This document shows, piece by piece, positions 10,594 through 23,544 of a stretch of 64,000 bases of DNA. The DNA comes from Erinaceus europaeus. Lineage: Eukaryota; Chordata; Mammalia; Eulipotyphla; Erinaceidae. Location of the stretch: positions 99,053,445 through 99,117,444 of the forward strand of contig NC_080171.1 in NCBI RefSeq assembly GCF_950295315.1. The letters run 5' to 3'. Below the pieces are notes generated by a model. That model did not search any database, had not been told where the DNA came from, and saw nothing but the letters and a program-made list of their open reading frames with translations. The stretch's first letter is position 1, and each line of letters begins with the position of its first letter. Both the position numbers and the translations under genes were made by a program.

Positions 10594-13185
10594 GAAGACT
10601 GAACTCTTTATGCCTGAACTAACTAACCCTATTTGTCCAAGGTTACTGGTTGGTGCAGAGTGTTTGAGAAATGGAAAATTCTTTCATCCAAGTCACCGTA
10701 GCCCACTTGTACTCAGGGTGCCGCCATGTTCCTGACACTCTCCACACCTAACACAGCACTTCTGCTTTGGAGCTTTGTTTATAGGTCTACCTCACCCATT
10801 TTGACTACATTCCTTCATAATGAGGTCTGATTTTTCTCTATATCCCTGGTGCCCAATGGAGAGTTTATTTGCTGTTTGAATTGTGTATGTTTGTTATGCT
10901 GAATCACAGCCTTCTTTTGCTATTAATTTCTGGTAGTGGTTTTACCTTAGTCAAAGAGAGCTATTTCCCCTCTGTCCATGTGTCCCTTGACCTGGAACTT
11001 GTGAGATCTCATGGACCTATAGAGCAGGGAGGAATAGGAGCACCTACCATGGTGGTCTGAAAGTCAGTGCTTTTTGGGTCCTTGTTTAGAGAAGGATGCT
11101 GAGGTTCCAGGGAGTGCAGTGACCTGTCTTTGATTACATAGGCTCTGAGCGCCACCAGAACTGGTCTACGTTCTTGGCCAGTGTATTGCCAGTGAGAGAC
11201 CCAGTATTGGAATGGAACTAAGCATAGGCAGGGAGAAATAGGTAGACACACTGCTTGGGACTTAAGACTGGAGACGGGAGCCTGGGACACAGACTCATAG
11301 GGCCAAGGTATAAATAGCTCCTAGGTGTGGTCCCCAAAGTCACTTGCATGCCTGGGAAACCTGGACAAAAGTGGGATATAGGTGGTGGAGAATACTGGGT
11401 CTGCTGTAGCACAAGAATCAGGAAAGGCCTTTTTGAGAAGACACCTTTCAAGTTAAGACCTGAGTAACAAAGGGACCAGCCCTGCTGAGTTGAGGACACA
11501 AGAGGACAGTAAGTTCAGGGGTCCACATTTGGGAGAAGCTTGATATGAGAAAGAAATGCCAAGGCCAATGTGGCAGGACTGCAGTGGACAGGAAGAGGTT
11601 GGTGCCAGATGGTGTGGGTAACTCCTAGCCCAAGAGAGGGGGTAGGGTTTCTTCCACATGGAGAGAGTAGAGTGATGGTGGAGGTAGAGATAGAGCTGAC
11701 AGGATTTGGGCTAGATGGAGATGAGGAGAAGGGAAGAAGGACAATACCTAGGTTTATCGCCTAAGCTGGGAAGATAGTAAAACATTTGCAGTGATCAGAG
11801 TGACCCCAAAGGGAGGGGGATATCCTGATTTAATCATGAGTGACCCAGGGGTATGGAAGTCCTGGAGTGTGGGTGAGGCACCATTACAGTAATAAGAGTC
11901 ATGTGTATACATACCACATACATGTGCTCTGTTGCCCTGTGCACATTCCCATCATGACTTGCTCTTTCCTAGTGAACAGATCCAGAGTTTGACTCATCTG
12001 CAGCAATAAAGCCAAAACTGAAGTTCTTGACAGGAGTGAGTCATGGTTGGTGGGTTAGAAGGCCTACTCTACAGGGTGCTGATCTGCAAAGGAAAGCCAC
12101 CTGGAAGCAGGGTCCTCATTCCCAGATACCTTGAGCACAGGGTCACTGAGCATGGCAGCTTGGAGAATGGTCCCTCCTACCTCGAGAACTAAGGCCATTC
12201 AGCAGATATTCTGGGAACGTTCATATATGGTGTTTGCATGTGCCAGGTTTTAGAGTCTTTAATTCAGGAAGTTCCTCTGTCCCCAGTGTCTGATGCAGTG
12301 TCCCAGTGACCACTGTTGATGTCATTGAGCAGGTGGTGATAGTTCTGAGCTGCCCGTTTCAGTCCTTCCTGCATCTTAGCTCAGCTGGGAGATGAGATGG
12401 GTGAGGGCATGAGGAGGCTGACGGTCGAGAAAGTCAACATGTGCAGCTTCCAAACGTATCCTCCCAAACTTTCCCTGCTTGTACTGCTTTTCCAACTATT
12501 GTTGTTTTCACCCTCATCTGCCCTGACATTGCCACTACATCAGACACATTCAACATCCCTTTACAAAAGTTGCTTTTCCCTTGCTTTAGTAGTTTTCCCT
12601 CTGTTATGACAGCTTCTGCCCCTTCATTTTTTCTATCCACTGTGTGTAAGTGTTTTGCAAGATTCTGACTAGTCCATGCCTTGCCCTGTCTCCCACCTTT
12701 TGGGGAGCTCACCCGCTTGTAGAGCCTCAGCCATCACTCCTGTGCTCTATGATAGTTACATCCTTTTCTCCACCCCAGCCTCTCTCTCTGGAGTCTCAGA
12801 ACCACTTTTTAGCACCTGCTGCTTAGAGACCTCTGTTCACATGCTCCTTTGACAGCAGGCACTGACATGTCTGCAATTAAACTTTGTTTCCAGGAATTGG
12901 TTGCAAGTGCCAGCCGACGCTGAGCAGACTGTTTTGGACTTGGAGTGAGGCAAATCTGGTAGGCTGAACTGATGGGGAGTGTGTCCCTCCATTCCAACTG
13001 CCTGCTCCAAATACACAGACACAAATAAATACTGGGTAAAGTACAACCTAATTAAAAACCAGAAAGCAAAGCTAAAGTCGGAGCCAAAAAAGAGAAGTCA
13101 CCATGTGCTAGAAGTAGAGTGTTGTCAGAGTCAAACGCAGTGAGCAGTTAAGAGAAAACACGGTACACTGGCCCTCAAAGTTCAG

Positions 13186-13188
<3 letters not shown>
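10594..13188. other. RALGPS1 intron with an L2-like ancient repeat
   Basis: 11380-11800 follows a common ancient repeat pattern ('gccaaggccaatgtggcagg', 'gagctgacaggatttgggct'). I see no gene elsewhere. Confidence 0.4.

Positions 13189-13237
<49 letters not shown>
13189..13237 (+). repeat. (GT)n microsatellite
   Basis: About 24 uninterrupted GT units. Confidence 0.97.
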
Positions 13238-13238
<1 letters not shown>

Positions 13239-13244
13239 TTTAGC

Positions 13245-13430
13245 AGTGTTTTAAAAGTTTTGATTTTGGAGGAATAATGCCACACATCACACCTGCCTTA
13301 AAGTTCTGTGCTTCCCCTCCCACCACCAGAGTTCCCACACTGCACAAGAGGCACTTTGGTTATGATTTGCTTTTCAAGTTCATTTACTTTAGTCATCCAC
13401 ATTAGTACCAGAGTTTTTAACTCCTGCAGC
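13245..13430 (-). mobile_element. L1 3' UTR-like fragment
   Basis: 'cacacatcacacctgcctta' and 'caagttcatttactttagtc' parallel the blocks at 16.5 and 36.1 kb. Confidence 0.45.
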
Positions 13431-13722
13431 GGAAAGGAAGTCAAGGCTGCAGGTCCTGTACACATGGGTTGAGGGCTGGAATTCAGCTACCCTTAGAAAT
13501 TAGGGACCCATCAAGTGTCATCTCGTCAGAAATTTTCTGTCTAGCCTGGAGGAGCTCCAAGAGATCACAAGTGGAAAAAAAAGTTATGTATGAGAAAGTG
13601 TCACCCTTGATGGGACTTTAGGCAGCTATGAGGTCTGAATACACATGATCTGAATTGATGTGGGGATCATAGATCAGGAAATGAGGGAACTGTAAAATGA
13701 AGATTGACAGTGTGGATGTGAT

Positions 13723-13885
13723 CTGGGAAATAACTCAGCTGGTAGAGTTAAGGTCTTGCATGGCTGAAGCTCCCAATTCTACTCCTGGTACGTATTGCTG
13801 GAGTGGTACTCTGACCTCTCTCTTTCTTGCTTTCATATGAAACTCTTTGTATATCTCCTACAAAATAAATAAGTCTTAAAAAAAA
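13723..13885 (+). mobile_element. tRNA-derived SINE, diverged (SINE-E-like)
   Basis: 'gggaaataactcagctggta' then 'tcttgcatggctgaagctcc', ending in 'aaataaataagtcttaaaaa'. Confidence 0.55.
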
Positions 13886-14272
13886 AAAAGCAGCATAGAC
13901 TCTTAAATACCTAGGTTCAGCCTGTAGTTGCCTTTTGTAGGAAACATAAAGTGAGTAAATGAAAAAAAGTTTAGAATCAACACATGATATGTTTAAGATA
14001 ATTATTATTTATTGCTACTAGTGCTATTATTATTTTAAATTTGTCTTGACTTTTGTCAGGTGGGCTGGCAGAGGCTTCCATCCCTTTTATTTATGATTTG
14101 ACAGCACCATCATCTCCTAGCTAGTTTCCTTCCTTCTTTTAAGTCCTTCTTCATATCATTACTAGAGTGATTGCCCCTACAGCATTGCTCTGGTGTTTTA
14201 ACTTCCCTGATTAAAGACAGAGCTTAGCAATTAAAAGACAGAGCTTAGTCTCTGCTTGGCCAGAGATTCTCT

Positions 14273-14477
14273 CTTTTTATTTTTTGGATAGGACAGAGAG
14301 AAATTGAGAGGGCAGGGGAAGCTAGAGAGAAAGACAGACACCTGCAGACCTGCTTCACCACTTGTGAAGCAACCCTGCTTGCAGGTGGGGAGAAGGGGGC
14401 GTGAACTGGGATCCTTGCGCAGGTCCCTGTGCTTCCTATTATGTGTTCTTAACCCAGTGTGCCACCTCCCGCCTCCC
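14273..14477 (-). mobile_element. SINE-A, short tail
   Basis: It lies between perfect duplications of 'agagattctct' (14262-14272 and 14478-14488). Confidence 0.88.
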
Positions 14478-14488
14478 AGAGATTCTCT

Positions 14489-15835
14489 ACCCAGTGGTGG
14501 TACTCTGATACCACCATTTTGATGCTGCTCTTTTACAGTCTGGCATTTAAACGTAAATTTCACCAGCTCCAGTTTTTACAGTAATGAGTATTTTACAGTC
14601 AGTTAATTGTAAATCTTCTTCAGACTTTTAACCCTGAATTTTCATGACCTTTCAAGTAGGGGCGAGAAACATTAGTATACAGCCCTTAAAATCATTTGTT
14701 CTGGCTCTGCCAAGGAGACCCCGGGCAGGACTCAAAATTCAGTCAATATAGGAGATTTTTCCATAGCAACATAAAATGCTAATTTTTAAAAAGAAAATTG
14801 AACTGATTTGTTTACTGCAGGATTTCTCAAACTGTGAAGTATGCTAATGTACATAGGAAGAGCAGGCAAAATGCTGTCTTACCTGTGGTACTCGCTGGAA
14901 AACATCAATTTAGTTTTAAAATATGTGTTTCCATTACTTACTTTTCTTTTTCAACTGTTAGGTTGGGAAATTCCTGGTTAAACCTGCAGGCATTTGGTAA
15001 TTCTTAATTTTCAGGTTGATGACTTTATATGGCCTATGAATGATGTTATAAATATCCAAATGGCCCTTGGCAGAAAAAAGGTTCTTCACCCCTGCCTAAG
15101 AGTAAAGAAAGATATTGAGCTTGGGTGAGGGTGAGGGTTGATATGGAGGATGCTGATGGGGAGAAGCAGTGTGGAGTTTCTTAGAGGAAACTTCCAGTGG
15201 GGATGTGGCATTCGATGAAAGCTCATTGGTAGGATACAGAGCACACAGTAAAGCCATTTTGGTAATGGCAGCAAATGTCATACAACTCCATATGTACTTC
15301 ACACCTACTTCCTTGCCCTAAAAAACAAGCTATAAACCTTTCAGCTGTGGCCAGTGGAACATATGCTACTACCACCAACATAGCAACCCAGCACCCCAAG
15401 TCATGTGCAGAAGAGATGCAAGAGTTGGCCAGAGGAATTTCCTGTTCAAACATGTCCACAATCAACTGATTCTTTCCCTTTTGATTAGTATTCACTCTTC
15501 ATGCTTAGCTGCTTGTGAGTGGCACCCTGTCTGCAAGCTGAGTTGAAGCAGTATCTGGAAAAGTCGAATAAGGAGTAAAATAGTCATCACATGCCCACAG
15601 TATGGAACTGACAAAGTAAAAAAGCGCACTGTGCCAAAGGCAAGTTTCCTTTTCTCTTTCTCTTACCCCTTTCGCTCCCCCACCCTTTCCAGTGTTGTCC
15701 AAAGCAACACTTCCTTCGATTTCTGCCTGACTACTCTTCTTTTGAGTTGTTCCTGTGTGATCCTACCTCTATGCTGCTTACTTGCTCATCATTTAGCCTC
15801 TGGGGCTCCTTTAAGCCCATCTTATCTGGTTGGAG
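14489..15835. other. RALGPS1 intron, no gene seen
   Basis: Unique AT-rich sequence. Short frames at 15086-15302 and 15223-15495 show no family. Confidence 0.55.
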
Positions 15836-15844
15836 TCCTTCAAG

Positions 15845-16139
15845 ATTTTTTTTTTTTTGCCTCCGGGGTTATGGCTTGGGCTGGGTGCTGGCACTACAAA
15901 TCCACAGCTCCTGGTGGCCATTTGTTCCCCCATTTTCTTGGATAGGACAGAGAGAAATTGAGAGAGGAGGGGGAGTGAGAGGGGATAAGGAGAAAGAAAG
16001 ATAAGATACCTGCAGACCTGATTTGCAGTTTGTGAAACATTCTCCCTGCAGGTGGGGAGCCGGGGACTCAAACCCACATCTTTGTATACCTTGTACTTAG
16101 TACTGTGTGCATTTGACTGGGTGAGCCGCACCCAGCTCC
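15845..16139 (-). mobile_element. SINE-A, long variant
   Basis: It is flanked by 'tccttcaag' (15836-15844 and 16140-16148). The tail 'gcctccggggttatggcttg' lies at its left end. Confidence 0.85.
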
Positions 16140-16489
16140 TCCTTCAAGGTTTTCTAGTACTACCTCTGACTGCTGTTCTACCCCATAGAAGAAACTGTTC
16201 TCTTCTAGAGTCTTCTCTGGTGTTTCTGACTCTTTCTTCTCTTAACTAACCCTTTTCACTGCTCAACCCCATGGAAGAAATAGTGGTACACATTTGATGC
16301 TGGATCCACCACCCAGCCAATATCTCCTGCTTCCATTCTTAGGGATTTCTGAAAATATATCTTGGGCTTGACGTGAGTGATAATCAATTTTTTTTTTTAG
16401 AAAAAAGTCTTTAAAAACATAATAAAAACTGTTTTATGAGCTTATACATTGTACATATGTGTGTTCATATCTAAACTGTTAAAGGATAA

Positions 16490-16735
16490 TTTTTATTAGT
16501 GATATGACACAGAACTGTAAGATTTCAGAGGTATAGTTTCACACCCACACATGATATATGCAAGTCACCACACATTCTCGCAAAGTTCCATGCTCCACTC
16601 CTCAAGCCCTCAATAACCACTGTAGTTCTCAGAAAATCAAAGAGACTGATGACTTTTTTCCTGTAAGTTCATTTGCATTAGCCTTCTGTATTCCACATAT
16701 GAGCAAATCAATCCAGTAGTTGTCGTAAAGGATAA
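16490..16735 (-). mobile_element. L1 3' UTR-like fragment
   Basis: 'gtttcacacccacacatgat', 'aagttcatttgcattagcct' and 'ttccacatatgagcaaatca' match antisense L1 3' ends. Confidence 0.55.
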
Positions 16736-16828
16736 CTTAAATAAAAAAGGTTAAATTACAACTCAGAAAAGAATAAATGAATGTTTATCAACAATTGTAT
16801 TCAACTCAACAGTTAGTGAGAGAACCAA

Positions 16829-16991
16829 AGGGCCTTGGGAGATAGCATAATGGTTAAACAAAAGACCTTCATGCCTGAGGCTCTGAGGTCTCAGGTTCAA
16901 TCCCTAGCTCCACCACATGCCAGACCTTATCAGTGCTCTGGTCTCTCTCTGTAGCTCTCTTTCATTAAGAAATAAAGTATTTTAACAAGGA
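16829..16991 (+). mobile_element. SINE-B
   Basis: 'gggagatagcataatggtta' and 'tcatgcctgaggctctgagg'. Duplicated site 'gagagaaccaa' at 16818-16828 and 16992-17002. Confidence 0.88.
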
Positions 16992-17156
16992 GAGAGAACC
17001 AATAACATACAGTTCAGTAAAAGAGAATCCAGAATACTATGCTTTTAGTTGAGATCAGCTGTTCCCATGCTGTCTGATTAGTTTAGAGTATTACAGTTGT
17101 AGTCAAGTAGTGAATGCTGAAATTAATTTTTAAATGCATACAAAAATCAGTATTCT

Positions 17157-17441
17157 GGGGAGTCGGGTAGTAGCTCAGCGGGTTAAGTGCATGTGGTGCA
17201 AAGCACAAAGACTGCCATAAGGATCCTGGTTCGAGCCCTTGGCTCCCCACCTGCAGGGGAGTTGCTTCACAGGTGATGAAGCAGGTCTGCAGATGTCTAT
17301 CTTTCTCTCCCCCTCTCTGTCTTCCCCTCCTCTCTCCATTTCTCTCTGTTCTATTTGACAATGATGACATCAATAACAACAACAATAATAACTACAACAA
17401 TAAAACAACAAGGGCAACAAAAGGGAATAAATAAATATTTT
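17157..17441 (+). mobile_element. SINE-A
   Basis: Full copy with a CAA/ATAA tail. Duplicated site 'aaaaatcagtattc' before and 'aaaaagtcagtattc' after. Confidence 0.9.
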
Positions 17442-17702
17442 AAAAAGTCAGTATTCCCAGGGCAGTGGCCAGTGGAATTCCATAAGATGTAATTTACTAC
17501 TTTATGGACAGGTATTATTTGCTTTACTGCATTTTCTAAAACAATATTTGTGTCTATACATAGTTCAAAATAGCCTTATTCAAAACCAAATGTGAACAGC
17601 TACTAGGATGCCTACAGAACTTCACAGCTATGATTTTCCCTTATGTTATTATGATAGTCTCTATTGATCTAATATTTCCTATTAATAATATGGCTTTGCA
17701 GT

Positions 17703-18220
17703 TTATGTATCTTTCAGAAACTGGTAGTTTGTATCTAAAGAGGTAAGATTTTCTTTTTTTTTTTTTTTAAGTGCCCTAGTTTTTTTCCTTACTGACTCCA
17801 TACTCAGTCTGTTGAATCCATTGGTCCATAGATTATCCACAACACTAAAAATTCTTTCCATACCAACAGTAGACACTGGAATTGAAATAGAATTTTGAGT
17901 CAGTTTTAGCATATTTGGAGCAATGGACTCTTTGTTAAAAAGTATTTCCACATATCAAGAAATGTTTTTCTTTCAAAGTAAGGGTACAAGAACCAATGTC
18001 CTCATAAAGGAGATTTGGAAGGGCTTTTTTTTTTTTTCTCCTCTATGAAGACAATTTCCAGATTTGAAGTACATTTTTTTAGGTCAAGAGAAAAGTACAA
18101 GTTAGGACACAGTAAAGGAGATTTCCAAAAGCAAAGTATTTCTTTAGGTATTTGATCAGGATTTGTGGTCTTCCTGATTTTTGACCCTACTGATCTCTTG
18201 AAGCTGACAGCTGTCAAATT
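17703..18220 (-). pseudogene. Decayed hAT-type transposase C-terminus
   Basis: The - strand reading at 17951-17703 includes SISIPVSTVGMERIFSVVDN followed by LWTNGFNRLSMESVRK. This is the hAT dimerisation-domain pattern (SIP-S---ERIFS---N--T--RNRLS-E-V). A poly(A) run interrupts the end of the frame. The adjoining - strand ORF at 18217-18002 is in line but unrecognised and may be the preceding part. It could be a DNA transposon remnant or a copy of a hAT-derived host gene. No terminal inverted repeats were found. Confidence 0.6.
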
Positions 18221-18236
18221 GATAGTGGGAAGATTA

Positions 18237-18388
18237 TTTTAAAGATTTTATTTATTTATTTATTTATGAGAAATGATAGGAGAAAGAACCAGACATCACT
18301 CTGGTACATGTGCTTCCAGGGATTGAACTCAGGACCTCATGCTTGAGAGTCCAAAGCTTTACCTACTGAACCACCTCCCGGACCACAA
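18237..18388 (-). mobile_element. SINE-E
   Basis: On the - strand: 'ggtccgggaggtggttcagt', 'ctcaagcatgaggtcctgag', tail 'aaataaataaataaaatc'. Confidence 0.8.
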
Positions 18389-18574
18389 GGAAAATTATTT
18401 TAATTAATATATATTAAATTAACTTGCTTTTAACCTTCTAATTTTACTTGACTTGCACATGTGATTATAGCTACCCCCATACTCACCTTTTTTTCCCCAA
18501 TCTTAATGTGTTTTGTCCTCCTTTCTTTGTAGAAGATTTCAAAATCTGTTGTGGTGATATTTCTAAAGAGATCT

Positions 18575-18730
18575 CTTAGATACTGGCTCAATAGCCCACT
18601 TATAGAGTGTGCTGCTTTGCCATGTACACAATCCAGGTTTGAGCCCCAAACCCACCTCTGGTTGCTTTCTCTCTGCCCCTTTGCTTGTCTCTATCTGAAA
18701 AATGTCAGCTCTGAGCATTGAAACCCCAGG
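18575..18730 (+). mobile_element. SINE-C
   Basis: 'caatagcccacttatagagt' and 'gctgctttgccatgtacaca'. Confidence 0.75.
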
Positions 18731-18732
18731 GG

Positions 18733-18756
18733 TGACAGACAGACAGACAGACAAAC
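18733..18756 (+). repeat. (GACA)n microsatellite
   Basis: Five to six units at the end of SINE-C. Confidence 0.85.
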
Positions 18757-18910
18757 AAAAACAAGAGTTTGGGTTGATTTTTATAATTTGATACTTAGTC
18801 TTCTTGTTTTTAATACATCACTTTCTAATTTTGTGTATTATTCAGATTCTCCTATTCCCTTCCCCTGTTCCCTTAGCTTCTTGAGTTGAATGTTTATTTG
18901 GTTTGTGTAT

Positions 18911-19212
18911 TCTTTTTTTAAAAATGAATTAATTTACTTATTTATTCCCTTTTGTTGCCCTTGTTGTTTTATTGTTGTAGTTATTGTTGTTGTTGTTGAT
19001 GTTGTCATTGTTGGATAGGACAGAGAGAAATGGAGAGAGAAGGAGAAGACAAGAGAGGGGGAGAGAAGGATAGACACCTGCAGACCTGCTTCACAGCCTG
19101 TGAAACGACTTCCCTGCAGATGGGGAGCTGGGGGATCGAATGGGGATCCTTATACCGGTCCTTGCGCTTTGCGCCATGTACGCTTAACCCACTGCGCTAC
19201 TGCCCAACTCCT
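18911..19212 (-). mobile_element. SINE-A
   Basis: Perfect duplication of 'ggtttgtgtat' (18900-18910 and 19213-19223). Confidence 0.9.
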
Positions 19213-19223
19213 GGTTTGTGTAT

Positions 19224-20544
19224 ATTCTGATATAATTCTAAAATTTTTAAATAGTGCCTTTCCTTTTCAATAGATCTTTGACTTATCACATAGTTTTAAC
19301 ATGAAGAATTCTTAATCTTTGTGATATGTAAAGAGTTCATTGTTCTGATTTCTTCTTTTTACTCAAGAATTATTGGGGGTATTCAGAATTTTCCTAAAGG
19401 AACTGGAATTTTAAATTATCGTTAGTTTTCTCATGCTTTTTATTCAGCAAGTATTGAGGCAGTATTTTCTCTGTGTCAGGAGCCATATCAGATGCTTGGG
19501 ATAGTCAGATGAATGCAACCAGCATGGTCACTGCCTTCATGGGGTTGTCATTTGATGAATGGAACACACTGTAATTACACAACTAATTATAACTATCCCC
19601 GGATATTCCAAGTCTTTTCAATTTTGCTGAAAGAGAAGTTGCCCATTTCTAGTGAAACTTTTCTTAATTTTATTTCCTTGCCTTTTTCTTTTCTTTTTCT
19701 CCCCCCTCCCAGGGGGATGAATGCTTTCAGTATCTGTTGGACCCAGGTAGGCAAGTGATTTATTTTCTTATACATAGTTCTGATAGTTTCTTCCTGAGGC
19801 TTTCCCTAAACTCTCAAATCTAGAGGACTCAATTCATATGAGGTTTCAGTTTATGGCTCTACTTGTAATAAAAGTTTAAAGCATGTAGAAGTAAGTGCTG
19901 CTTTTTTCTAAATAAGTAAACCATGTGTTTAAAAAATTAAATTTTAAAAGAAAAAAGTTAGCATGATGCATGGTGCACTAATTTTAAATCACTAAGTCCT
20001 GAAAGACTTCAGTAAAATAACTAACACTTACTGCTCTATCTCCATACTCCATTCATTCCCCAGAGGCAACCACTTAAGGTCATTTAGTGGTTTCTTTTGC
20101 TAGTTACTGCCACATTTGCACCAGTATGCTCTTGCTACAATTTCTCCATCAGTTCCCTACAGACAGTGTGTTTGGTTGTATGATAGTTGTTGGTGTAGTG
20201 TTCCTGAACCACCTTTCCCTCATTCTTCTTAAATATTCATGTGGCTACAATTAGAGCACTTGGCTTAATGAGTAGCTAGTGTTTTTAATTATTAGAAATG
20301 TGTAAATATGTTTCTCTGTATAGTCAAGTATACACTATGAATAATATATCCTTTCTGGAAACCTTTTTGTTTCCCTGGAACCTTTAATTTTTTTTTTTAA
20401 AACTCTTCTCTCTACCAGAGATTGTGTGTGTGTGATTTTGTTTCCATATTTCTATATATTTGTATATTAAATACTTAAATTATTTTAACTTTTACCGCAC
20501 ATGACAAATACATCTAATGTCTGTTTTGCCCTCCTTAGGCCATT
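19224..20544. other. RALGPS1 intron, L2-like piece, no gene
   Basis: 19440-19570 ('ttattcagcaagtattgagg', 'tgcttgggatagtcagatga') looks like an ancient L2-type repeat. The rest is unassigned. Confidence 0.4.
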
Positions 20545-20553
20545 CTATTAGGT

Positions 20554-20895
20554 GCTTTTTGTTTTTGTTTTTGTTTTTTTTGCCTCCAGGGTTATCACTG
20601 GGACTCGGTGCCTGTGCTAGAATCCACTGCTCCTGGAGGCCATCTCCCACTCCCTTTTTGTTGCCCTTGTTGTTGTTATTGTTGTCATTGCTGCAGTTGT
20701 TACTGGATAGGACAGAGAGAAATTGAGGAGGCGAAGACAGAAAGGGGAAGAGAAAGATACCTGCAGACCGGCTTCACCATTTGTGAAGTGACCTCCGTGC
20801 AGGTGGGGAGCCAGGGCTTGAACTGGGATCCTTAGGCCAGTCCTTGTGCTTTGTGTCATGTGCGCTTAACGTGCTGCGCTACTACCTGGCTCCCT
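20554..20895 (-). mobile_element. SINE-A, long variant
   Basis: The tail 'gcctccagggttatcactgg' is at the left and the head 'gccaggtagtagcgcagcac' on - at the right. Flanked by 'ctattaggt'/'ctactaggt'. Confidence 0.87.
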
Positions 20896-21195
20896 CTACT
20901 AGGTTTTTCTATTGAGCCTTCTCTTTCCCTGGAAACATTGCTTCTACTTGCATGTGGTCATTGTTAAAACTTGCTGCTCATATCCCAGAACCTCCTTTTA
21001 CTACTCCTGGGTTGGAGTTCTGTTTCCTATAGTCCATTATCTTCCAGTTCCTAGATTATCCCTTAATTTTTCTAAAGGGATGTTTCAAGTTGTTTTCAAA
21101 TATATGCATGGAAAATAGACGTTCAGTTTTTTGTTTTTGTTTTTTTTCTTATGTGCATAAAGGGTTGTCAGTAGGCTGTATGTATATAGAGGCAG

Positions 21196-21376
21196 GACTA
21201 AAGAGCCAGGCGGTGGCACACATGTCACCATGTGCAAGGTTCAAGTCCCTGGTCCCCATCTGCATGAAGGAAGCTTTACAAGCAGTAAAGGAGTGTTGCA
21301 AGACTCTGTCTCTCTCTCTCTCTCCCACTCCCACTCCCCATTCCCTGTCAGTTTCTTTTTCTCTCTATCAAAAAAA
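21196..21376 (+). mobile_element. SINE-A2
   Basis: 'gccaggcggtggcacacatg' and 'ggaagctttacaagcagtaa'. Confidence 0.75.
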
Positions 21377-21390
21377 ACCCAAAAAACAAT

Positions 21391-21560
21391 GAAATAGCTC
21401 ACTTGGATAGTGTACTACTTTGCCAGTACATTACCCAGGTTAGTGCCTGGCCTCTACCACACTGAAGGAGGTTTTTTGTTCTGATGTCTGTATGTGTATT
21501 TCTCTCTGTGTGTCTCTTTCTCTCTGCCATTCTTGCTCTCTCTGAAGCAAAACAAAACAA
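21391..21560 (+). mobile_element. SINE-C
   Basis: 'aaatagctcacttggatagt' and 'ctactttgccagtacattac'. Confidence 0.8.
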
Positions 21561-21625
21561 GACAATAAAACATAAAATTAAAGAGGCAAGGTTAGCAAGG
21601 AAGGTTTGTGACCTGGAGAAACCTA

Positions 21626-21850
21626 ATTTTATTTTTTAAAATTTATTTATTGGGAAATTAATGCTTTACATTCGATTAGTAAATACAATAGTTTGTACAT
21701 GCATAACATTTCCCAGTTTTCCATATAACAGTACAACCCCCACTAGGTCTTCTGTCATTCTTTTTGGACCTGTATTTTCCCCACCCACCCACGCTAGAGT
21801 CTTTTACTTTGGTGCAATACGCCAGTTCCAGTTCAGGAGAAACCTGATTT
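21626..21850 (-). mobile_element. Probable LINE-derived fragment
   Basis: 'atacaatagtttgtacatgc' and 'acagtacaacccccactagg' have the look of a dispersed LINE 3' piece. There is no second copy in the window to confirm it. Confidence 0.4.
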
Positions 21851-23156
21851 TAAATTAAGGATACATGTAAATGTGTTTTCTATTGCTTAGAAATGTGTTG
21901 AAGAACGTCAATTTGGATTTCAAGTCAGTTTTCTGGGCAGTTTTCAGGGATGCCCTCAGGACTCTAACTGGTTATATTGACCTGGTTATAAGCACATCAG
22001 ATGATCACCTCTGTGGTGTCATCCATGGAGTCACCTGACAGACCAGGCAAATGCATCCCAACCCCCCAGAGGGTCCAGAGAAGGAGTAGTGTGAACATTG
22101 GGCTCCAGCTTGGCTCAACTGCAGTGGGCGTGAGGATAACATAGGGCTTTGTTTGCTTCTGGATAAACATGGGTGATTGCTGAATAATTCAGTGAAGTAT
22201 TAGGCCACATTGTTAAAGAGATGACCTCCTCGCTAAGAAGAGTGAGGGGCCTGCTCAGTTTTACATGGATATCCCAGTATATTTAGTTATGATCTGGGTA
22301 TTTTTCCAGTTAGTGAGTATAGTTTCCATCCTTAAATGCTCATTTCTGATGCCTTTCTCTGTATAGTTTTCCTTGACACATCCTTTGCCTGTTATTCATT
22401 ATCTGACTGGATTCCTGGTATCAACTTACCATATTACAATATTTGTCTCCTTTCCTCTTGTATTATATTCCCCAAGGGCACTCAGACCACTCATTTAATC
22501 CTGACAGTTATGAACCTGAAATAGAGTCAGTATTTCAGTCTTTGTTTTTATCACTGGACTTTGTAAGGGTCGGATGAGTTGTATATTGTTATGCTTTACA
22601 AACAACAAATGGGAGATAGTGTTATTTCCTGTCCAGTTGTTAATGTAAGTAGCAGTACCAAATTAGCAAGTGATTTAAGCATCTGTTGTTGTTAGCATCT
22701 GTGTAACATCCCTACCCTGAAGTGTCTGAAATTTCTCAATGGGAGGAAAAAAGAAAAAAAAAAAAAGCTTGCTCTTTATTCTCAAGTTTTTCCAGCACTA
22801 GAATTTTCAGCTTCATAGTTTGCCTCTCTTCCTTGAAGTCCTTAAGCTGTCACTAGTCAGCTGGATAGTTACATGACTGTAGGATCAAGAGTTGAGGCAG
22901 CCTGGGCTCGTTAATGCATTAGTGTGTGGGATTTACAGACTCTGGTCACAGGAACTGCACTGTATTTATAATTCTTGGGTTAATTCAATACACAGGAACT
23001 ACTTCCCCCAGTGCTAGAGATTATTCCAAAGTCCTCCACTTATCTCTGCTGTATGATGGGCCTGTGGAACACTGCAGTCTGATGCCCCAAGTCCTTGCTG
23101 CCAGACCATCAGTGTTTGAGCATTATACTTGGCCATAGACTATCATGTCTAATGTC
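21851..23156. other. RALGPS1 intron, no gene seen
   Basis: Mostly unique sequence. I see no ORF with a recognisable family. Confidence 0.55.
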
Positions 23157-23170
23157 CTCCACTTATCTTC

Positions 23171-23375
23171 CTTTTTTAAATTTTTTATCTTTATTTGTTG
23201 AATAGAGACAGTCAGAAATTGAGAGGGAAGGGTTGATAGAGGGGGAGAGAGACACCTGCAGCACTGCTTCACCACTTGTGAAGCTTTCCCCCTGCAGGTG
23301 GGGACTGGGGGCTCAAACATGGGTCCTTGCGCACTGTAACATGTGCACTCAACCAGGTGCACCATGACCTGGCCC
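23171..23375 (-). mobile_element. SINE-A2
   Basis: Perfect 14-bp duplication 'ctccacttatcttc' (23157-23170 and 23376-23389). Confidence 0.9.
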
Positions 23376-23544
23376 CTCCACTTATCTTCTGTGATCCAGC
23401 CATTAAACTCAAAATCCAGAATCATAGGGTCCTGGAGGATAAACTTTGAGTGTCTTTCAACAGCCTGTACTTTGAGGCAAGGCATCTAGGCAAAGAGACT
23501 AGGCTTGAAAAGAGGGTCTGGGGAGGACCACTCAGACAGGACTG

